A stretch of DNA of 64,000 nt from Shewanella salipaludis (lineage in GTDB: Bacteria > Pseudomonadota > Gammaproteobacteria > Enterobacterales > Shewanellaceae). The position numbers and the translations under genes were made by a program. Location of the stretch: the NCBI RefSeq assembly GCF_012911865.1, contig NZ_JAAXYH010000004.1, forward strand, positions 62,001 through 126,000, in the 5' to 3' direction. Shown here piece by piece: positions 55,170-64,000 of this stretch. Positions within the stretch are counted from its first letter, which is position 1. Every line of letters starts with the position of its first letter. The notes below the pieces were generated by a model. It worked only from the letters and a program-made list of their open reading frames with translations. It was not told the DNA's origin and searched no databases.

Positions 55170-56477
55170 ATGGATTTAACTGCTAAAGCGCGCCTGCTCG
55201 GCGCCACTCTCTTGCTCTCCTCCGCCGGCTATGCCTTGCCGGCCTGGGCCACGGATGCGAAACAACTGGCGCTGGAGATAGAGCCCAAGGTGATCCAATG
55301 GCGCCGGGATCTGCATCAACATCCTGAGTTATCCAATCGTGAGTTTCGCACCGGCAAGCTGATAGCAACACACCTGCGCAGCCTGGGACTCGAGGTGCAG
55401 ACAGGGGTGGCACACACAGGGGTGGTGGCCATGCTTCGTGGCGGCAAACCCGGCCCGCTGATCGCCCTGCGTGCCGACATGGATGCCCTGCCGGTGACAG
55501 AGAAAGTGGACCTGCCCTTCGCCTCCAAGGCGACAGATTCCTACCGTGGCCAGAGCGTGGGGGTGATGCATGCCTGTGGCCACGACACCCATGTGGCCAT
55601 GCTGATGGGGGTGGCCGAGAACCTGGTGCAGCTTAAAGACAGCTTGGCGGGCGATGTGATGTTCATCTTTCAGCCGGCGGAGGAAGGGGCGCCCGAGGGC
55701 GAAGAAGGTGGCGCCGAGCTGATGCTCAAGCAGGGGCTGTTTGCCGAGCGTAAACCCCAACAGGTGTTTGGCATGCACGTGACCTCCAGCTTGCCAAGCG
55801 GGGTCATAGGGGTGCGTGCCGGCCCGGCGATGGCGAGTGAGGATTCCTTCACCATAGAAGTCACCGGCCGCCAGACCCATGGCTCCAGGCCCTGGAATGG
55901 CGTCGATCCCATAGTGGCCTCGGCCCAGATAATCAATGGCGTCCAGACCATCATCAGCCGTCAGGTGGATGTCACCAAGGCGCCGGCTGTGGTCAGCTTC
56001 GGTGCGATCAACGGCGGCATACGTTCCAACATCATCCCCGACAGGGTCGAGCTGATAGGCACTATCCGCAGCTTCGATCAGCAGATGCGGGCCGATATTA
56101 AGCTGAAACTGGCCGAGATGAGCAGCCTGCTGGCCAAGAGCGTCGGCGCCAGTGCCACCACAGAGATCCACCAGGGCTATCCGGTGCTGGTCAACAACCC
56201 TGAGCTGGTGGCGCAGATGAAGCCGGTACTCGCCTCCGTGGTGGGGGATGCCAGGCTGATAGAGCCTGGGCTTATCACGGGCGCCGAGGATTTTGCCTAC
56301 TATGCCCTGGAAGCCCCGGGGATGTTCTTCTTCCTCGGCGTGACCCCCGAGGGTCAGGACCCCAAGACGGCCGCCAGCAACCATTCGCCCGAGTTCTATG
56401 TGGATGAGGCGGCGCTCAGGGTGGGGGTCGAGGCCATGACCAAGGTGGCCATGACGGCATTGGGTGCCAGGCCCTGA
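55170..56477 (+). CDS. Exported M20-family amidohydrolase
   Basis: A 435-residue metallohydrolase with a signal peptide (1-~27, ending PAWA-TD). M20 metal and catalytic motifs are present: the RDLHQHPELS opening, ALRADMDALPV, the HACGHDTH loop, FQPAEEGAPEGEEGG and the late His near NHSPEF. The dimerisation domain lies at ~205-320. It is of the hippurate hydrolase/N-acyl amino acid amidohydrolase type, here periplasmic. It is preceded by an adequate ribosome site and has no operon partner. Confidence 0.92.
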   Translation: MDLTAKARLLGATLLLSSAGYALPAWATDAKQLALEIEPKVIQWRRDLHQHPELSNREFRTGKLIATHLRSLGLEVQTGVAHTGVVAMLRGGKPGPLIALRADMDALPVTEKVDLPFASKATDSYRGQSVGVMHACGHDTHVAMLMGVAENLVQLKDSLAGDVMFIFQPAEEGAPEGEEGGAELMLKQGLFAERKPQQVFGMHVTSSLPSGVIGVRAGPAMASEDSFTIEVTGRQTHGSRPWNGVDPIVASAQIINGVQTIISRQVDVTKAPAVVSFGAINGGIRSNIIPDRVELIGTIRSFDQQMRADIKLKLAEMSSLLAKSVGASATTEIHQGYPVLVNNPELVAQMKPVLASVVGDARLIEPGLITGAEDFAYYALEAPGMFFFLGVTPEGQDPKTAASNHSPEFYVDEAALRVGVEAMTKVAMTALGARP

Positions 56478-56612
56478 ATACCGGCCGCCGTGCCCTTTTG
56501 CCGCTCGGGGTAATCTGAGCTTACAAAATACTTGGAGAAGACTAGGTAATTGTTCTTGATTTAATTGGGAAATTATCTTCTCATAGGGCTTTTATCGCAA
56601 GGAGCGAATACA

Positions 56613-57944
56613 ATGAAATTCAGTTTCAGCGCCCTGTTGCTGTCCATGGGGCTGCTAGCGGCCCCTGGCGCGGCCCAGGCGACCACGGCCGCCGACATTC
56701 AGAGTTTTACTCTGGATAACGGCATGAAGATCATGGTATTGGAGGATGGATCCATTCCCAACGCCAACATGTACCTATTCTGGAAGGTAGGATCCCGCAA
56801 CGAAGTGCCGGGGATCACGGGGATCTCGCATTTCTTCGAACATATGATGTTCAACGGCTCGAAGAAATACGGTCCCAAGATGTTCGACCGCACCATGGAG
56901 GCCGCGGGTGGGGCGAACAACGCCTACACCACGGAGGACATGACAGTCTATACCGACTGGTTCCCCGCCAATGCGCTGGAAACCATGTTCGATCTGGAAG
57001 CCGATCGCATCGCCAACCTGGATATTAACCAGACCATGGTCGACAGTGAGCGCGGTGTCGTCGCCTCCGAACGCACCACAGGGCTGGAAAACTCCAACTG
57101 GCGTACCCTGCAGGAAGAGCTCAAGGGCGTTGCCTTCAGGGCCCATCCCTATAGCTGGCCGGTGATAGGCCATGAATCCGATATTGCCGCCTGGACCCTG
57201 GATGATCTGGTGCAGTACCACAAGACCTACTATGCGCCCAACAACGCTGTGATGGTGGTATCCGGCGACGTTAAGTTCGACGAAGTCAAACGCCTGGCGG
57301 ATAAATACCTGGCCCCCATTCCGCCGCAGGCGCCGCCCGCCAGAGTCAGAACGGTCGAACCTCAGCAGAAGGGCGAGCGCAGGGTTTTCGTACAGAAGGC
57401 CTCGGTGAGCACCCCAAATGTGATGCTGGCCTATCATGTGCCTGCCAGCTCGAATGCAGATTACTATGCGTTGGATCTGCTCAGTGCCATCCTGAGTCAA
57501 GGCAAGAGCTCGCGCCTGTATCGTGGCTTGGTCGACAAGCAAGTGGCGCTGGAGGCAGAGGCTTACCTGCCCATGTCCTTGGATCCCAACCTGTTTTACA
57601 TCATGGGCGTTGCCAGCCCGGGTGTTGCCGCCACCAAGCTGGAACAGGCTTTGCTTACGCAGATCAAGGCCATAGCCCGTGACGGCGTGACCAAGGACGA
57701 GTTGGAAAAGGTCAAAAACATCAAGCTGATGGAATTCTACCATGCCATGGAAACCATCAACGGCAAGGCCAATACCTTAGGCACCTACGAGCTGTATTTC
57801 GGCAGCTATGACAAGTTGTTCAATGCCCCCAAGGCCTACAACCAGTTGACCCCGGCCGACATCCAGCGTGTCGCCCAGACTTACTTAACCAAGGCGAATC
57901 GTACTGTTGCAGTGCTGGCCGCTACCGAGGAGGCAGACCTATGA
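56613..57944 (+). CDS. M16-family zinc peptidase, catalytic partner
   Basis: A 443-residue exported protein from ATG 56613 (AAGGAG upstream), with a signal peptide ending AQA-TT. The inverted zinc motif HFFEH (His73, Glu76, His77) and the downstream ERGVVASERT Glu region are intact, so it should be active. Its stop overlaps the next start by 4 bp. Paired M16 subunits form a clam-shell protease; periplasmic peptide degradation is the probable role. Confidence 0.93.
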   Translation: MKFSFSALLLSMGLLAAPGAAQATTAADIQSFTLDNGMKIMVLEDGSIPNANMYLFWKVGSRNEVPGITGISHFFEHMMFNGSKKYGPKMFDRTMEAAGGANNAYTTEDMTVYTDWFPANALETMFDLEADRIANLDINQTMVDSERGVVASERTTGLENSNWRTLQEELKGVAFRAHPYSWPVIGHESDIAAWTLDDLVQYHKTYYAPNNAVMVVSGDVKFDEVKRLADKYLAPIPPQAPPARVRTVEPQQKGERRVFVQKASVSTPNVMLAYHVPASSNADYYALDLLSAILSQGKSSRLYRGLVDKQVALEAEAYLPMSLDPNLFYIMGVASPGVAATKLEQALLTQIKAIARDGVTKDELEKVKNIKLMEFYHAMETINGKANTLGTYELYFGSYDKLFNAPKAYNQLTPADIQRVAQTYLTKANRTVAVLAATEEADL

Positions 57945-59389
57945 GCCGAGTCACACAGATATTCAGCCAGACTCGCATCGTTGGCGCCTTGTTGCTCGCC
58001 GGCAGTCTGACCCTGGCAGGCTGTGCCGCCACCCAGAAGCATGCCACTTCCAGCCTGGTCGATACCGGCAGCTTCAGCATGCCTGCATATGAAAAATTCA
58101 CCCTGGATAATGGCCTGAGTTTCTACCTCATGCCGCAAACCGAAGTGCCATTGGTGACTCTGAATGCCATGGTGCGCGCCGGCGCGATCAACGACACCAA
58201 GGCCGGGGTGGCGCACATGACCTCCCAATGGCTGCTGTTGGGTTCGGGCGGCAAATCCAAGGCCGAGATAGAACAGACGGTCGACTCCCTGGGTGCCAGC
58301 CTGCAGGCCGAAGCCGGCATGGAAGGCAGCTATCTGAGCGCCGACTTCATGGCCAAGGATACCGACAAGATGTTGCCCCTGTTCGCCACCGTGCTCCTGA
58401 GTCCGAATTTCGACTATGCCGAATTTGACAAGCTGCGTGAGCGTGAAGTCGCCGGCCTGTCCCAGGACAAGGAGAGCCCGCGTGCCGTGATCGGCCGCTA
58501 CTTCAACAAACTGGTGTTCGGTACCCATCCCTATGGCAATGCGGCTTCCGGGACCCGCGAGTCCCTGGCCGGGCTGAGCCTGTCTCAGCTGCGGGCCTTC
58601 CACAAGAGCTACTATCAGCCGCAGAATACCAGCATCAGCGTGGTCGGCGACTTCGACCCGGCACAGATGAAAGCCAGGCTGAAAAAGGCCTTCGCCGGCT
58701 GGAAAAATACCAGGGAACTGGTGCAACCCGAGCTCGCACAGCTGCCATCGCTGGACAAGTCCAGGGTCTTGCTGGTCGACAAGGGAGATGCTATAGAGAC
58801 AACCTTCCTCATAGGGGGCCCAGGGGTAAACCGCAGTAACCCGGACTACGTGGGTCTGACTGTGGTCAACACCATTCTCGGTGGGCGCTTCACTTCCTGG
58901 CTCAACGACGAGCTGAGGGTGAACAGTGGCCTGACCTATGGCGCCCGCTCGGGTTTCGTCCCTTATGCCCATGCTGGCCTGTTCCAGATCAGCACCTTCA
59001 CCAAGCAGGCTTCCACCCAGGAAGCCATAGACCTGGCGCTGAAAACCTATGCCCGTCTGTGGCAACAGGGGATAGATCAGCAGACGCTGGATTCGGCCAA
59101 GGCCTACGTCAAGGGACAGTTCCCGCCCAAGTTCGAAACCAGTGGCCAGCTGGCCGGCCTGCTGTCCGACATGGCGCTGTACGGTTTCGACGACAGTTTC
59201 ATCAACGAGTTCCAGGCCAAGGTGGATGGCTTGACTCTGGACGAAACCCGGCGTCTGGTGAATACCTACTTCCCCCAGCACAATCTGCAATACGTGCTGA
59301 TAGGCAATGCCGACAAGATAGCCAAGATAGCGGCCAAGTACGGCGAAGTGACCCGGGTCGACATCAAGGCCGCGGGTTTTGGCGGCTAG
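57941..59389 (+). CDS. M16-family lipoprotein, non-catalytic partner
   Basis: A 482-residue M16-fold protein with a lipoprotein signal: LTLAGCAATQ gives the lipobox with the lipidated Cys at about residue 27. Where the zinc motif HxxEH should lie it reads AHMTSQ, so the metal site is lost. Catalytic plus degenerate M16 pairs are well known in bacteria, the inactive partner supplying substrate binding. The C-terminal half keeps the expected R/Y region (GGRFTSWLNDELRVNSGLTY). Confidence 0.92.
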   Translation: MSRVTQIFSQTRIVGALLLAGSLTLAGCAATQKHATSSLVDTGSFSMPAYEKFTLDNGLSFYLMPQTEVPLVTLNAMVRAGAINDTKAGVAHMTSQWLLLGSGGKSKAEIEQTVDSLGASLQAEAGMEGSYLSADFMAKDTDKMLPLFATVLLSPNFDYAEFDKLREREVAGLSQDKESPRAVIGRYFNKLVFGTHPYGNAASGTRESLAGLSLSQLRAFHKSYYQPQNTSISVVGDFDPAQMKARLKKAFAGWKNTRELVQPELAQLPSLDKSRVLLVDKGDAIETTFLIGGPGVNRSNPDYVGLTVVNTILGGRFTSWLNDELRVNSGLTYGARSGFVPYAHAGLFQISTFTKQASTQEAIDLALKTYARLWQQGIDQQTLDSAKAYVKGQFPPKFETSGQLAGLLSDMALYGFDDSFINEFQAKVDGLTLDETRRLVNTYFPQHNLQYVLIGNADKIAKIAAKYGEVTRVDIKAAGFGG

Positions 59390-59433
59390 CCCAGACCGTT
59401 CTGCCATGCCACTTCGGCTGACGCGTCAATGAG

Positions 59434-59464
59434 ATAGAGCCTGCAATTGCAGGCTCTATTTTTA
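59434..59464 (+). terminator. Intrinsic terminator after the M16 pair
   Basis: A perfect 26-bp palindrome with arms ATAGAGCCTGCAA is followed by a T-run on the plus strand, 45 bp after the stop. The remaining ~230 bp before the pirin gene shows no further feature apart from its ribosome site. Confidence 0.92.
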
Positions 59465-59697
59465 TGTCGCTCTCAGGCTCATGCATGGGCTAGGTATCAG
59501 TCCATGGGCCTGCTAGTGCTATTGGCACTCCTCATCTAAGCTTAACCGGCACCTTGGCGCATGACCCATAAGGTATTTTGCGCATGCCCAGGGCATGGCA
59601 AGTTTGCCGCTTCCATGGCGCCGGGGTAAACGGCCTCGGGCGGATAGCCATGAATGGCTGCAGGTATGTGGGCTTACTACGACAGGAGAACGCGATT

Positions 59698-60612
59698 ATG
59701 AGTAATCCAGTGAGACAACCCGAACTCGAGTGTGAGCTGCTTTCCGGCTGCGGGGCAATAGAGCTGCTCATTCGGCCCAGGGACAAGGACCTGGGCGGTT
59801 TTTCGGTGCGCCGTTCACTGCCGACGACGGAACGTAAGATGGTCGGCCCCTGGATCTTCTTCGATCATATGGGGCCGGCGCAATTTCCTGCCGGTGAGGG
59901 CATCAATGTGCGGCCGCATCCGCATATCAATCTCGCCACTGTGACCTATCTGTTCGAGGGGGAAATACTGCACCGCGACTCCCTCGGCAGCGTGCAGGCG
60001 ATCCGTCCGGGCGACATCAACTTGATGGTGGCCGGCCGTGGCCTGGTGCATTCGGAGCGGGAGCGCCCCGAAGTGCGGCGTGTGCCCCATAGGCTGCATG
60101 GCCTGCAGCTGTGGCTGGCGTTGCCGCAGGCGTGTGAGGAAATTGAGCCTGCCTTCTACCACTACCCGAATGCCGAGATCCCCTCGGTCACAGTGGCCGG
60201 GGTGCCGGTGCGGGTGATGATGGGCACGGCCTACGGGGTCACGTCGCCGGTGAAAACCTATGCCGAAACCTTATACCTGGAGGCGCACCTGCAGGCGGGG
60301 CAGTCGCTGCTGTTGCCGGATGCCGCCGAGCGCGGCCTCTACGTGGCCTACGGTGAGCTCAAGGTGCGCGACACGCTGCTGCCGCTGCATTCCATGACGG
60401 TGTTTTCCAGTGCCGCCGGGGTGGTGGTGGAGGCCGTGGAGGAGTCCCGTATCGCCATCATAGGCGGGGAAAGCTTGGGTCAACGTCACATAGAATGGAA
60501 CTTCGTCTCCAGTCGCAAGGAGCGAATAGAGCAGGCCAAGCGGGACTGGCAGGCGGGACGTTTTCCCAAGGTGCCGGGTGACGCAGAGGAATTCATTCCT
60601 CTGCCCGAATAG
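59698..60612 (+). CDS. Pirin-family cupin protein
   Basis: A 304-residue two-cupin protein. The N-terminal cupin carries the pirin metal site (RPHPHINLATVTYLFEG with its His residues and GLVHSER), and the C-terminal cupin is degenerate. Pirins bind iron; some, such as E. coli YhhW, oxidise quercetin and others regulate transcription. ATG 59698 has CAGGAGA at good distance; an upstream in-frame ATG at 59578 has none. It lies 17 bp before the MFS gene, probably co-transcribed. Confidence 0.9.
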   Translation: MSNPVRQPELECELLSGCGAIELLIRPRDKDLGGFSVRRSLPTTERKMVGPWIFFDHMGPAQFPAGEGINVRPHPHINLATVTYLFEGEILHRDSLGSVQAIRPGDINLMVAGRGLVHSERERPEVRRVPHRLHGLQLWLALPQACEEIEPAFYHYPNAEIPSVTVAGVPVRVMMGTAYGVTSPVKTYAETLYLEAHLQAGQSLLLPDAAERGLYVAYGELKVRDTLLPLHSMTVFSSAAGVVVEAVEESRIAIIGGESLGQRHIEWNFVSSRKERIEQAKRDWQAGRFPKVPGDAEEFIPLPE

Positions 60613-60629
60613 CGGGCTGAGCCTCAAGC

Positions 60630-62252
60630 ATGGCGGGAACTAAGGGGCAGACGCCCAGGGAGACGGCCAGCGGCTCGGCCTGGGCGCCCCTGGGTATCCC
60701 TGTGTTTCGGTCGCTCTGGATAGCCACCCTGGCGTCCAACATAGGCACCTGGATGCATGACATAGGCGCCGGCTGGTTGATGACCCAGTTGTCGTCATCG
60801 GCGCTGATGGTTGCCTGGGTGCAGACTGCGACCAGCTTGCCGATATTCCTGCTGGCATTGCCGGCCGGGGCCCTGGCGGACATCGTAGATCGGCGCCGTC
60901 ACCTGATCCTGGTGCAGCTGTTCATGGTCATAGTGACCGGCAGCCTGGCACTGGTGACGCTGCTGGGGATCATCACCCCTTGGCTGCTGGTCGGCATGAC
61001 CTTCGCCATGGGGATAGGCACGGCCATGCTGATGCCGGCCTGGGCGGCCATAGTGCCCGAGTTGGTGCCCCGCGCGGCGCTGCCATCCGCCATCGCCCTC
61101 AACAGCATGGGGATCAATGTCGCCAGGGCCATAGGCCCGGCGCTCGCCGGCGTCATAGTCTCGTTTGCCGGCAGCGGCGCCGTATTCGCCCTCAATGCCG
61201 TCTCCTATCTTGGGGTGATCTGGGTATTGATTGGGTGGCGCCGGCAGCCGGCCGTCAGCCAACTGCCCGCCGAGAGGATGCTGGGCGCCATGCGCTCCGG
61301 GCTGCGCTTCGCCAGACATGCGCCGGCGTTGCAGGCCGCGGCCATAAGGGGGGTGGGTTTCGCCCTGTTTGCCAGTGCTGCCTGGGCGCTCCTGCCTTTG
61401 GTGGCCAAGCGGCTGCCGGACGGCGGGCCCCAGAGCTTCGGCCTCTTGGTTGCCGCCGTCGGCGCAGGCGCAGTTTGCGGCGCTCTAGTGTTGCCCAGAC
61501 TCAGGCTGAGGCTTTCCCGCAACCTGCTGGTGACGCTGGCGAGCCTGCTCTATGCCGGCTGCCTGTATGGCCTGGCGACCCTGAAGCACTTGCCGGCCCT
61601 GGCACTGGTGATGGCCTTGAGCGGTGTCGCCTGGTTGACAGTGCTCTCATCCCTGCAAGTCGCGGCGCAGCTGGCGTTGCCCAATTGGGTGCGTTCCCGG
61701 GGATTGGCCCTGTTCATGTGTGTCTTCATGGGTTCCATGGCGCTGGGCAGCCTGGTCTGGGGCAAGCTGGCCGAGCTGTTGAGCCTAAGCCAGTCTCTGA
61801 CCTTGGCCTCGGTCGGCGCTCTGTTCTCTGTGATCTTGACCCGGCGCTGGCACCTTGGCGGCATGGAGGAACTCGACTTGAGCCCTTCCATGCATTGGCC
61901 CTCGGCGCCGAGCAACGACGCCCTGAGCCATGATGCCGGCCCGGTATTGGTGACCATAGAGTATGAGTTGTCGCCGGATAGGGTCTCTGAGTTTCAGGCG
62001 CTGGTGGCCGCCCTGGGCAAGCTCAGGCGCCAGAATGGCGCATTTTCCTGGGGCCTGTATCAGGATGCGGAGTCGCCGGGGCATTTCATCGAATCTTTCA
62101 ACGATGACTCCTGGCTCGCTCACTTGCGGCAGCACGAGCGGGTAACGGGCGACATGCGCGCCTTGCAGCAGCAGATCCAGGGGTTATTGCTGCCCGGGAG
62201 CAGGCCGGTGATCAGCCATTATGTCGCGCCCAAGCTCAAGAGTCCGAGGTAA
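60630..62252 (+). CDS. MFS_3-type transporter with fused C-terminal domain
   Basis: A 540-residue protein. Residues ~15-405 are an EntS-like MFS transporter (MFS_3 family) with twelve membrane segments (FRSLWIATLASNIGTWMHDIGAGWLM at the start). Residues ~430-525 are a soluble domain opening VLVTIEYELSP and ending WLAHLRQHERVT, resembling an antibiotic-monooxygenase (ABM) ferredoxin-like fold. This fusion is seen in other proteobacteria. Substrate unknown. It is coupled to the pirin gene upstream. Confidence 0.87.
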   Translation: MAGTKGQTPRETASGSAWAPLGIPVFRSLWIATLASNIGTWMHDIGAGWLMTQLSSSALMVAWVQTATSLPIFLLALPAGALADIVDRRRHLILVQLFMVIVTGSLALVTLLGIITPWLLVGMTFAMGIGTAMLMPAWAAIVPELVPRAALPSAIALNSMGINVARAIGPALAGVIVSFAGSGAVFALNAVSYLGVIWVLIGWRRQPAVSQLPAERMLGAMRSGLRFARHAPALQAAAIRGVGFALFASAAWALLPLVAKRLPDGGPQSFGLLVAAVGAGAVCGALVLPRLRLRLSRNLLVTLASLLYAGCLYGLATLKHLPALALVMALSGVAWLTVLSSLQVAAQLALPNWVRSRGLALFMCVFMGSMALGSLVWGKLAELLSLSQSLTLASVGALFSVILTRRWHLGGMEELDLSPSMHWPSAPSNDALSHDAGPVLVTIEYELSPDRVSEFQALVAALGKLRRQNGAFSWGLYQDAESPGHFIESFNDDSWLAHLRQHERVTGDMRALQQQIQGLLLPGSRPVISHYVAPKLKSPR

Positions 62253-62314
62253 CCCCAAGAATCCGCGGTAACGCCCGGGGAATGCCAAGGGGCAGGCGGC
62301 ATGCGTGTGCCAGG

Positions 62315-62779
62315 CTAGAGTGAGCCGGCAAAATCCAACTGGCGCCAGGCCTCGTAGCTGATGATGGCCACGGCGTTGGACAGGTTCAGGCTGCGGCTGC
62401 TGGCGACCATGGGGATCTTCAGTCGCTGCTCGGCCGGGATGGAGGCTATGATTTCCAGCGGCAGGCCGCGGGTCTCCGGGCCGAACAGCAACACATCGCC
62501 GGCGACATAGCTCAGCTCAGTGTGCGGCCTGCTACCCTTGGTGGTGCAGGCCATGATGCGCCTGTCGCCCATGGCCTCAAGGAAGGCGTCGAAGTCTTTA
62601 TGACGTGTCACCCGGGTCAGATCGCCATAATCCAGTCCGGCGCGGCGCAACTTCTTCTCCTCCAGATCGAAACCCAGGGGCTCGATCAGATGCAACTGAC
62701 AGCCGTTATTGGCGCATAAGCGGATGATGTTGCCGGTATTGGGGGCGATTTCTGGCTCGAAAAGTGCGATATGAAACAT
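62315..62779 (-). CDS. trmL: tRNA (cytidine/uridine-2'-O)-methyltransferase TrmL
   Basis: A 154-residue SPOUT methyltransferase. Family motifs are [17 protein letters not shown] near the start, [11 protein letters not shown] and the C-terminal knot [19 protein letters not shown]. TrmL methylates the wobble nucleotide of leucine tRNAs. ATG 62779 ([11 protein letters not shown]) is preferred to the in-frame ATG 62812, which would add an unmatched leader overlapping the promoter region. It is monocistronic. Confidence 0.95.
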   Translation of the reverse strand: MFHIALFEPEIAPNTGNIIRLCANNGCQLHLIEPLGFDLEEKKLRRAGLDYGDLTRVTRHKDFDAFLEAMGDRRIMACTTKGSRPHTELSYVAGDVLLFGPETRGLPLEIIASIPAEQRLKIPMVASSRSLNLSNAVAIISYEAWRQLDFAGSL

Positions 62780-62811
62780 GCTGGACCTGAGAGTGAACAA
62801 AGTGACGGCCA

Positions 62812-62817
62812 ATTATA
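62812..62817 (-). promoter_or_regulatory. Probable -10 box of trmL
   Basis: On the minus strand a perfect TATAAT lies 32 bp upstream of the trmL start. No clear TTGACA stands 17 bp further up, so the call rests on the -10 alone. Confidence 0.5.
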
Positions 62818-62818
62818 A

Positions 62819-63548
62819 GCCGAAACGGGGCTGCATAGCAGCAGAACCTGCTGACGTCCCCCTGGGGAGTGATCCGCTTCGGCTTGCGATGAGACAAGCT
62901 TGCCAGGAACAAGGTTGAACAGCTACGACTGACCCCAAAGGGACGAGTATCAGGATGATATGAGCAAAGTCGTGGGCTTCCAGCCCCCTAGCCTTAAATC
63001 AAGAGCCGACCAAGAGGGGAGCAACAGCAATCCCCTCTAGCCTCTCGCTCACCTGGGGCTAACTCGGCATCCATGCCTCGTTCACGCTTTTTTGTTTAAT
63101 CGAAAGCGTCCAACATTCTTCGGCAACTCCGAAGGGAGAGTGACGTTATCTGTGGCTACGTTTATCGCTAATGACCTCTGTGCGAATTCAAAAGTCGAGG
63201 AGGTACACCAGAGAGGGCACTGTTGCACCAGTGACCTTCGGCGAAAGGGACTTCGTCGCAGAGCATTCAGGGATGAACTTGCTGCGTGTCACTGGTGTAA
63301 CAGTGCGCAGGCCCACGGCAGGTGAATTAGTTGCAAATTGTGTTTGCAGAAACAATATGCAGAGTGAGCAACGCAGTTCTCTACCGAGAGTATCAATGCA
63401 GAACTAGGGCCTCACGGCCGAGAGGGTGTTACAGCACCACAAGGCCGCTGGCTTGCCCACCACTTGGGGGCAATGGTTTGGGGAATGGAGCTTGACTGGA
63501 AACCCCTGGGCCAGAATCGTCTCTGACCCGGGGGCATATGGCTGACTG
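62819..63548. other. 730-bp gene-free stretch rich in inverted repeats
   Basis: No convincing gene. Structures seen: a GCCGAA/TTCGGC outer stem (62819-62824 with 62878-62883) around CAGCAG-AAC-CTGCTG and TCCCC/GGGGA hairpins; AGAGGGGA/TCCCCTCT (63013-63038); a 19-bp inverted repeat at 63217-63235 and 63288-63306; and a CCCC(T)GGGCCAGA/TCTGACCCGGGG stem at 63503-63534 just beyond the DUF885 stop. The stretch may hold intergenic repeats or a non-coding RNA. Confidence 0.5.
63217..63306. repeat. 19-bp inverted repeat with 52-bp centre
   Basis: The left arm GCACTGTTGCACCAGTGAC (63217-63235) and the reverse complement of the right arm (63288-63306) differ at one of 19 positions. The centre carries a short CGCAG/CTGCG pair, so the whole could fold as one long hairpin. 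Confidence 0.85.
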
Positions 63549-64000
63549 TTAGCCGAGTGCTTCGGCTTGCTTGGTCTTGATGTAATCCATCACCAGCGCC
63601 CGCAGGAGGGTGAGGGGGACTGGGCCATTCTTCAACACTACGTCATGGAAGTCGCGCAGGTTGAATTTATCACCGAGGGCGGTCTGGGCTTCGCTGCGCA
63701 GGCGCAGGATTTCCATCATGCCGACCTTGTAGGCTGTGGCTTGCGCCGGCATCACTATGTAGCGCTCTATCTCGGCGGTGACATCGGATTCGGCCATGCC
63801 CGTGTTGTCGAGCATGTACCGTATGGCCTGTTCACGGGTCCAGCGCTTGGCGTGAATGCCTGTGTCGACCACCAGGCGCACGCCGCGGAATAGCTCGGCC
63901 TGCAGACGCCCTATGTTGTCGTATGGGTCTTTTTGGAAACCTAATTCCCAGGCCAGACGCTCCGCATACAGGGCCCAACCCTCGGCATAGGCGGTAAAGC
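63549..64000 (-). CDS. DUF885-family protein, C-terminal part (5' end outside window)
   Basis: The minus-strand frame is open to the window edge, giving 150 C-terminal residues. [18 protein letters not shown] followed by [18 protein letters not shown] is the signature of DUF885, a family with peptidase-like (thermolysin/M32-type) helices; the AEGW.LY.E segment lies at its putative active site. Most Shewanella members are exported, but the N-terminus is not visible. The stop is followed by a strong hairpin at 63503-63534 without a T-run. Confidence 0.88.
   Translation of the reverse strand, partial: FTAYAEGWALYAERLAWELGFQKDPYDNIGRLQAELFRGVRLVVDTGIHAKRWTREQAIRYMLDNTGMAESDVTAEIERYIVMPAQATAYKVGMMEILRLRSEAQTALGDKFNLRDFHDVVLKNGPVPLTLLRALVMDYIKTKQAEALG

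Noticed and set aside
62706..62912. Small minus-strand gene overlapping the trmL start
   Set aside because: It runs into trmL in another frame, has no recognised domain, and its upstream part coincides with the hairpin-rich region.

Overview
The window reads as ordinary chromosome of a gammaproteobacterium, most likely a Shewanella or close relative. This rests on recognised proteins and gene order (lexA-sulA beside plsB, a ctaCDGE oxidase cluster with its assembly genes, rsmD divergent from ftsY-ftsEX-rpoH, and a compact menDHCE operon), on the fairly high G+C seen by eye, and on typical Shewanella-type hypothetical proteins (DUF2780, DUF2909, TerB-like). The genus call is inference. No rRNA, tRNA, CRISPR array, insertion sequence or prophage was recognised.

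Layout. 1-8570 is an unusual, tightly packed plus-strand run of six genes: alpha/beta hydrolase (cut by the window edge), acetoacetate-decarboxylase-like protein, patatin phospholipase, cholesterol-oxidase-type GMC oxidoreductase, calcineurin-like phosphoesterase with a large insertion, and a CHAT (caspase-like) protease. Immediately after it, on the opposite strand, lies a decayed fragment homologous to the first hydrolase. This is the best candidate for an undescribed system. 8960-13406 holds a secreted S9 peptidase, a DinF-type MATE transporter and an exported polysaccharide deacetylase. 13442-21774 is an aa3-type cytochrome c oxidase operon: ctaC, ctaD, ctaG and ctaE, then SURF1, a Sco-like membrane protein, ctaA, ctaB and Sco. 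A small divergent DUF2909 gene sits inside it.

22116-27185 holds lexA-sulA under two perfect SOS boxes, divergent from plsB and an aromatic amino acid permease. 27261-33284 has a two-domain VOC protein and a heavy-metal RND efflux operon (a Cys/Met/His-rich exported protein, CusB-like, CusA-like) with no outer-membrane channel gene. 33387-38610 carries rsmD, ftsY (with 108-bp internal tandem repeats), ftsE, ftsX and rpoH. 38681-43714 is the menaquinone operon menD-menH-menC-menE. 43815-52680 holds a divergent Lrp/YjeH pair, an apparently exported SAM methyltransferase, TerB-like and DUF2780 proteins, small membrane proteins, a divergent LysR/Bcr-type MFS pair and an outer-membrane beta-barrel protein.

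52681-64000 has a gap with a multi-hairpin element, a DTW-domain tRNA modification enzyme, an exported repeat-bearing protein, a zinc-ribbon methyltransferase, an M20 amidohydrolase, an M16 peptidase pair with one inactive partner, a pirin, an MFS transporter with a fused C-terminal domain, trmL, a 0.77-kb gene-free stretch rich in inverted repeats, and the 3' end of a DUF885 gene.

How the genes fit together: the oxidase and menaquinone loci serve aerobic and anaerobic respiration, the ftsYEX-rpoH block serves membrane protein targeting, division and heat shock, and the 5' cluster looks like an accessory lipid-acting module that includes a caspase-like protease.
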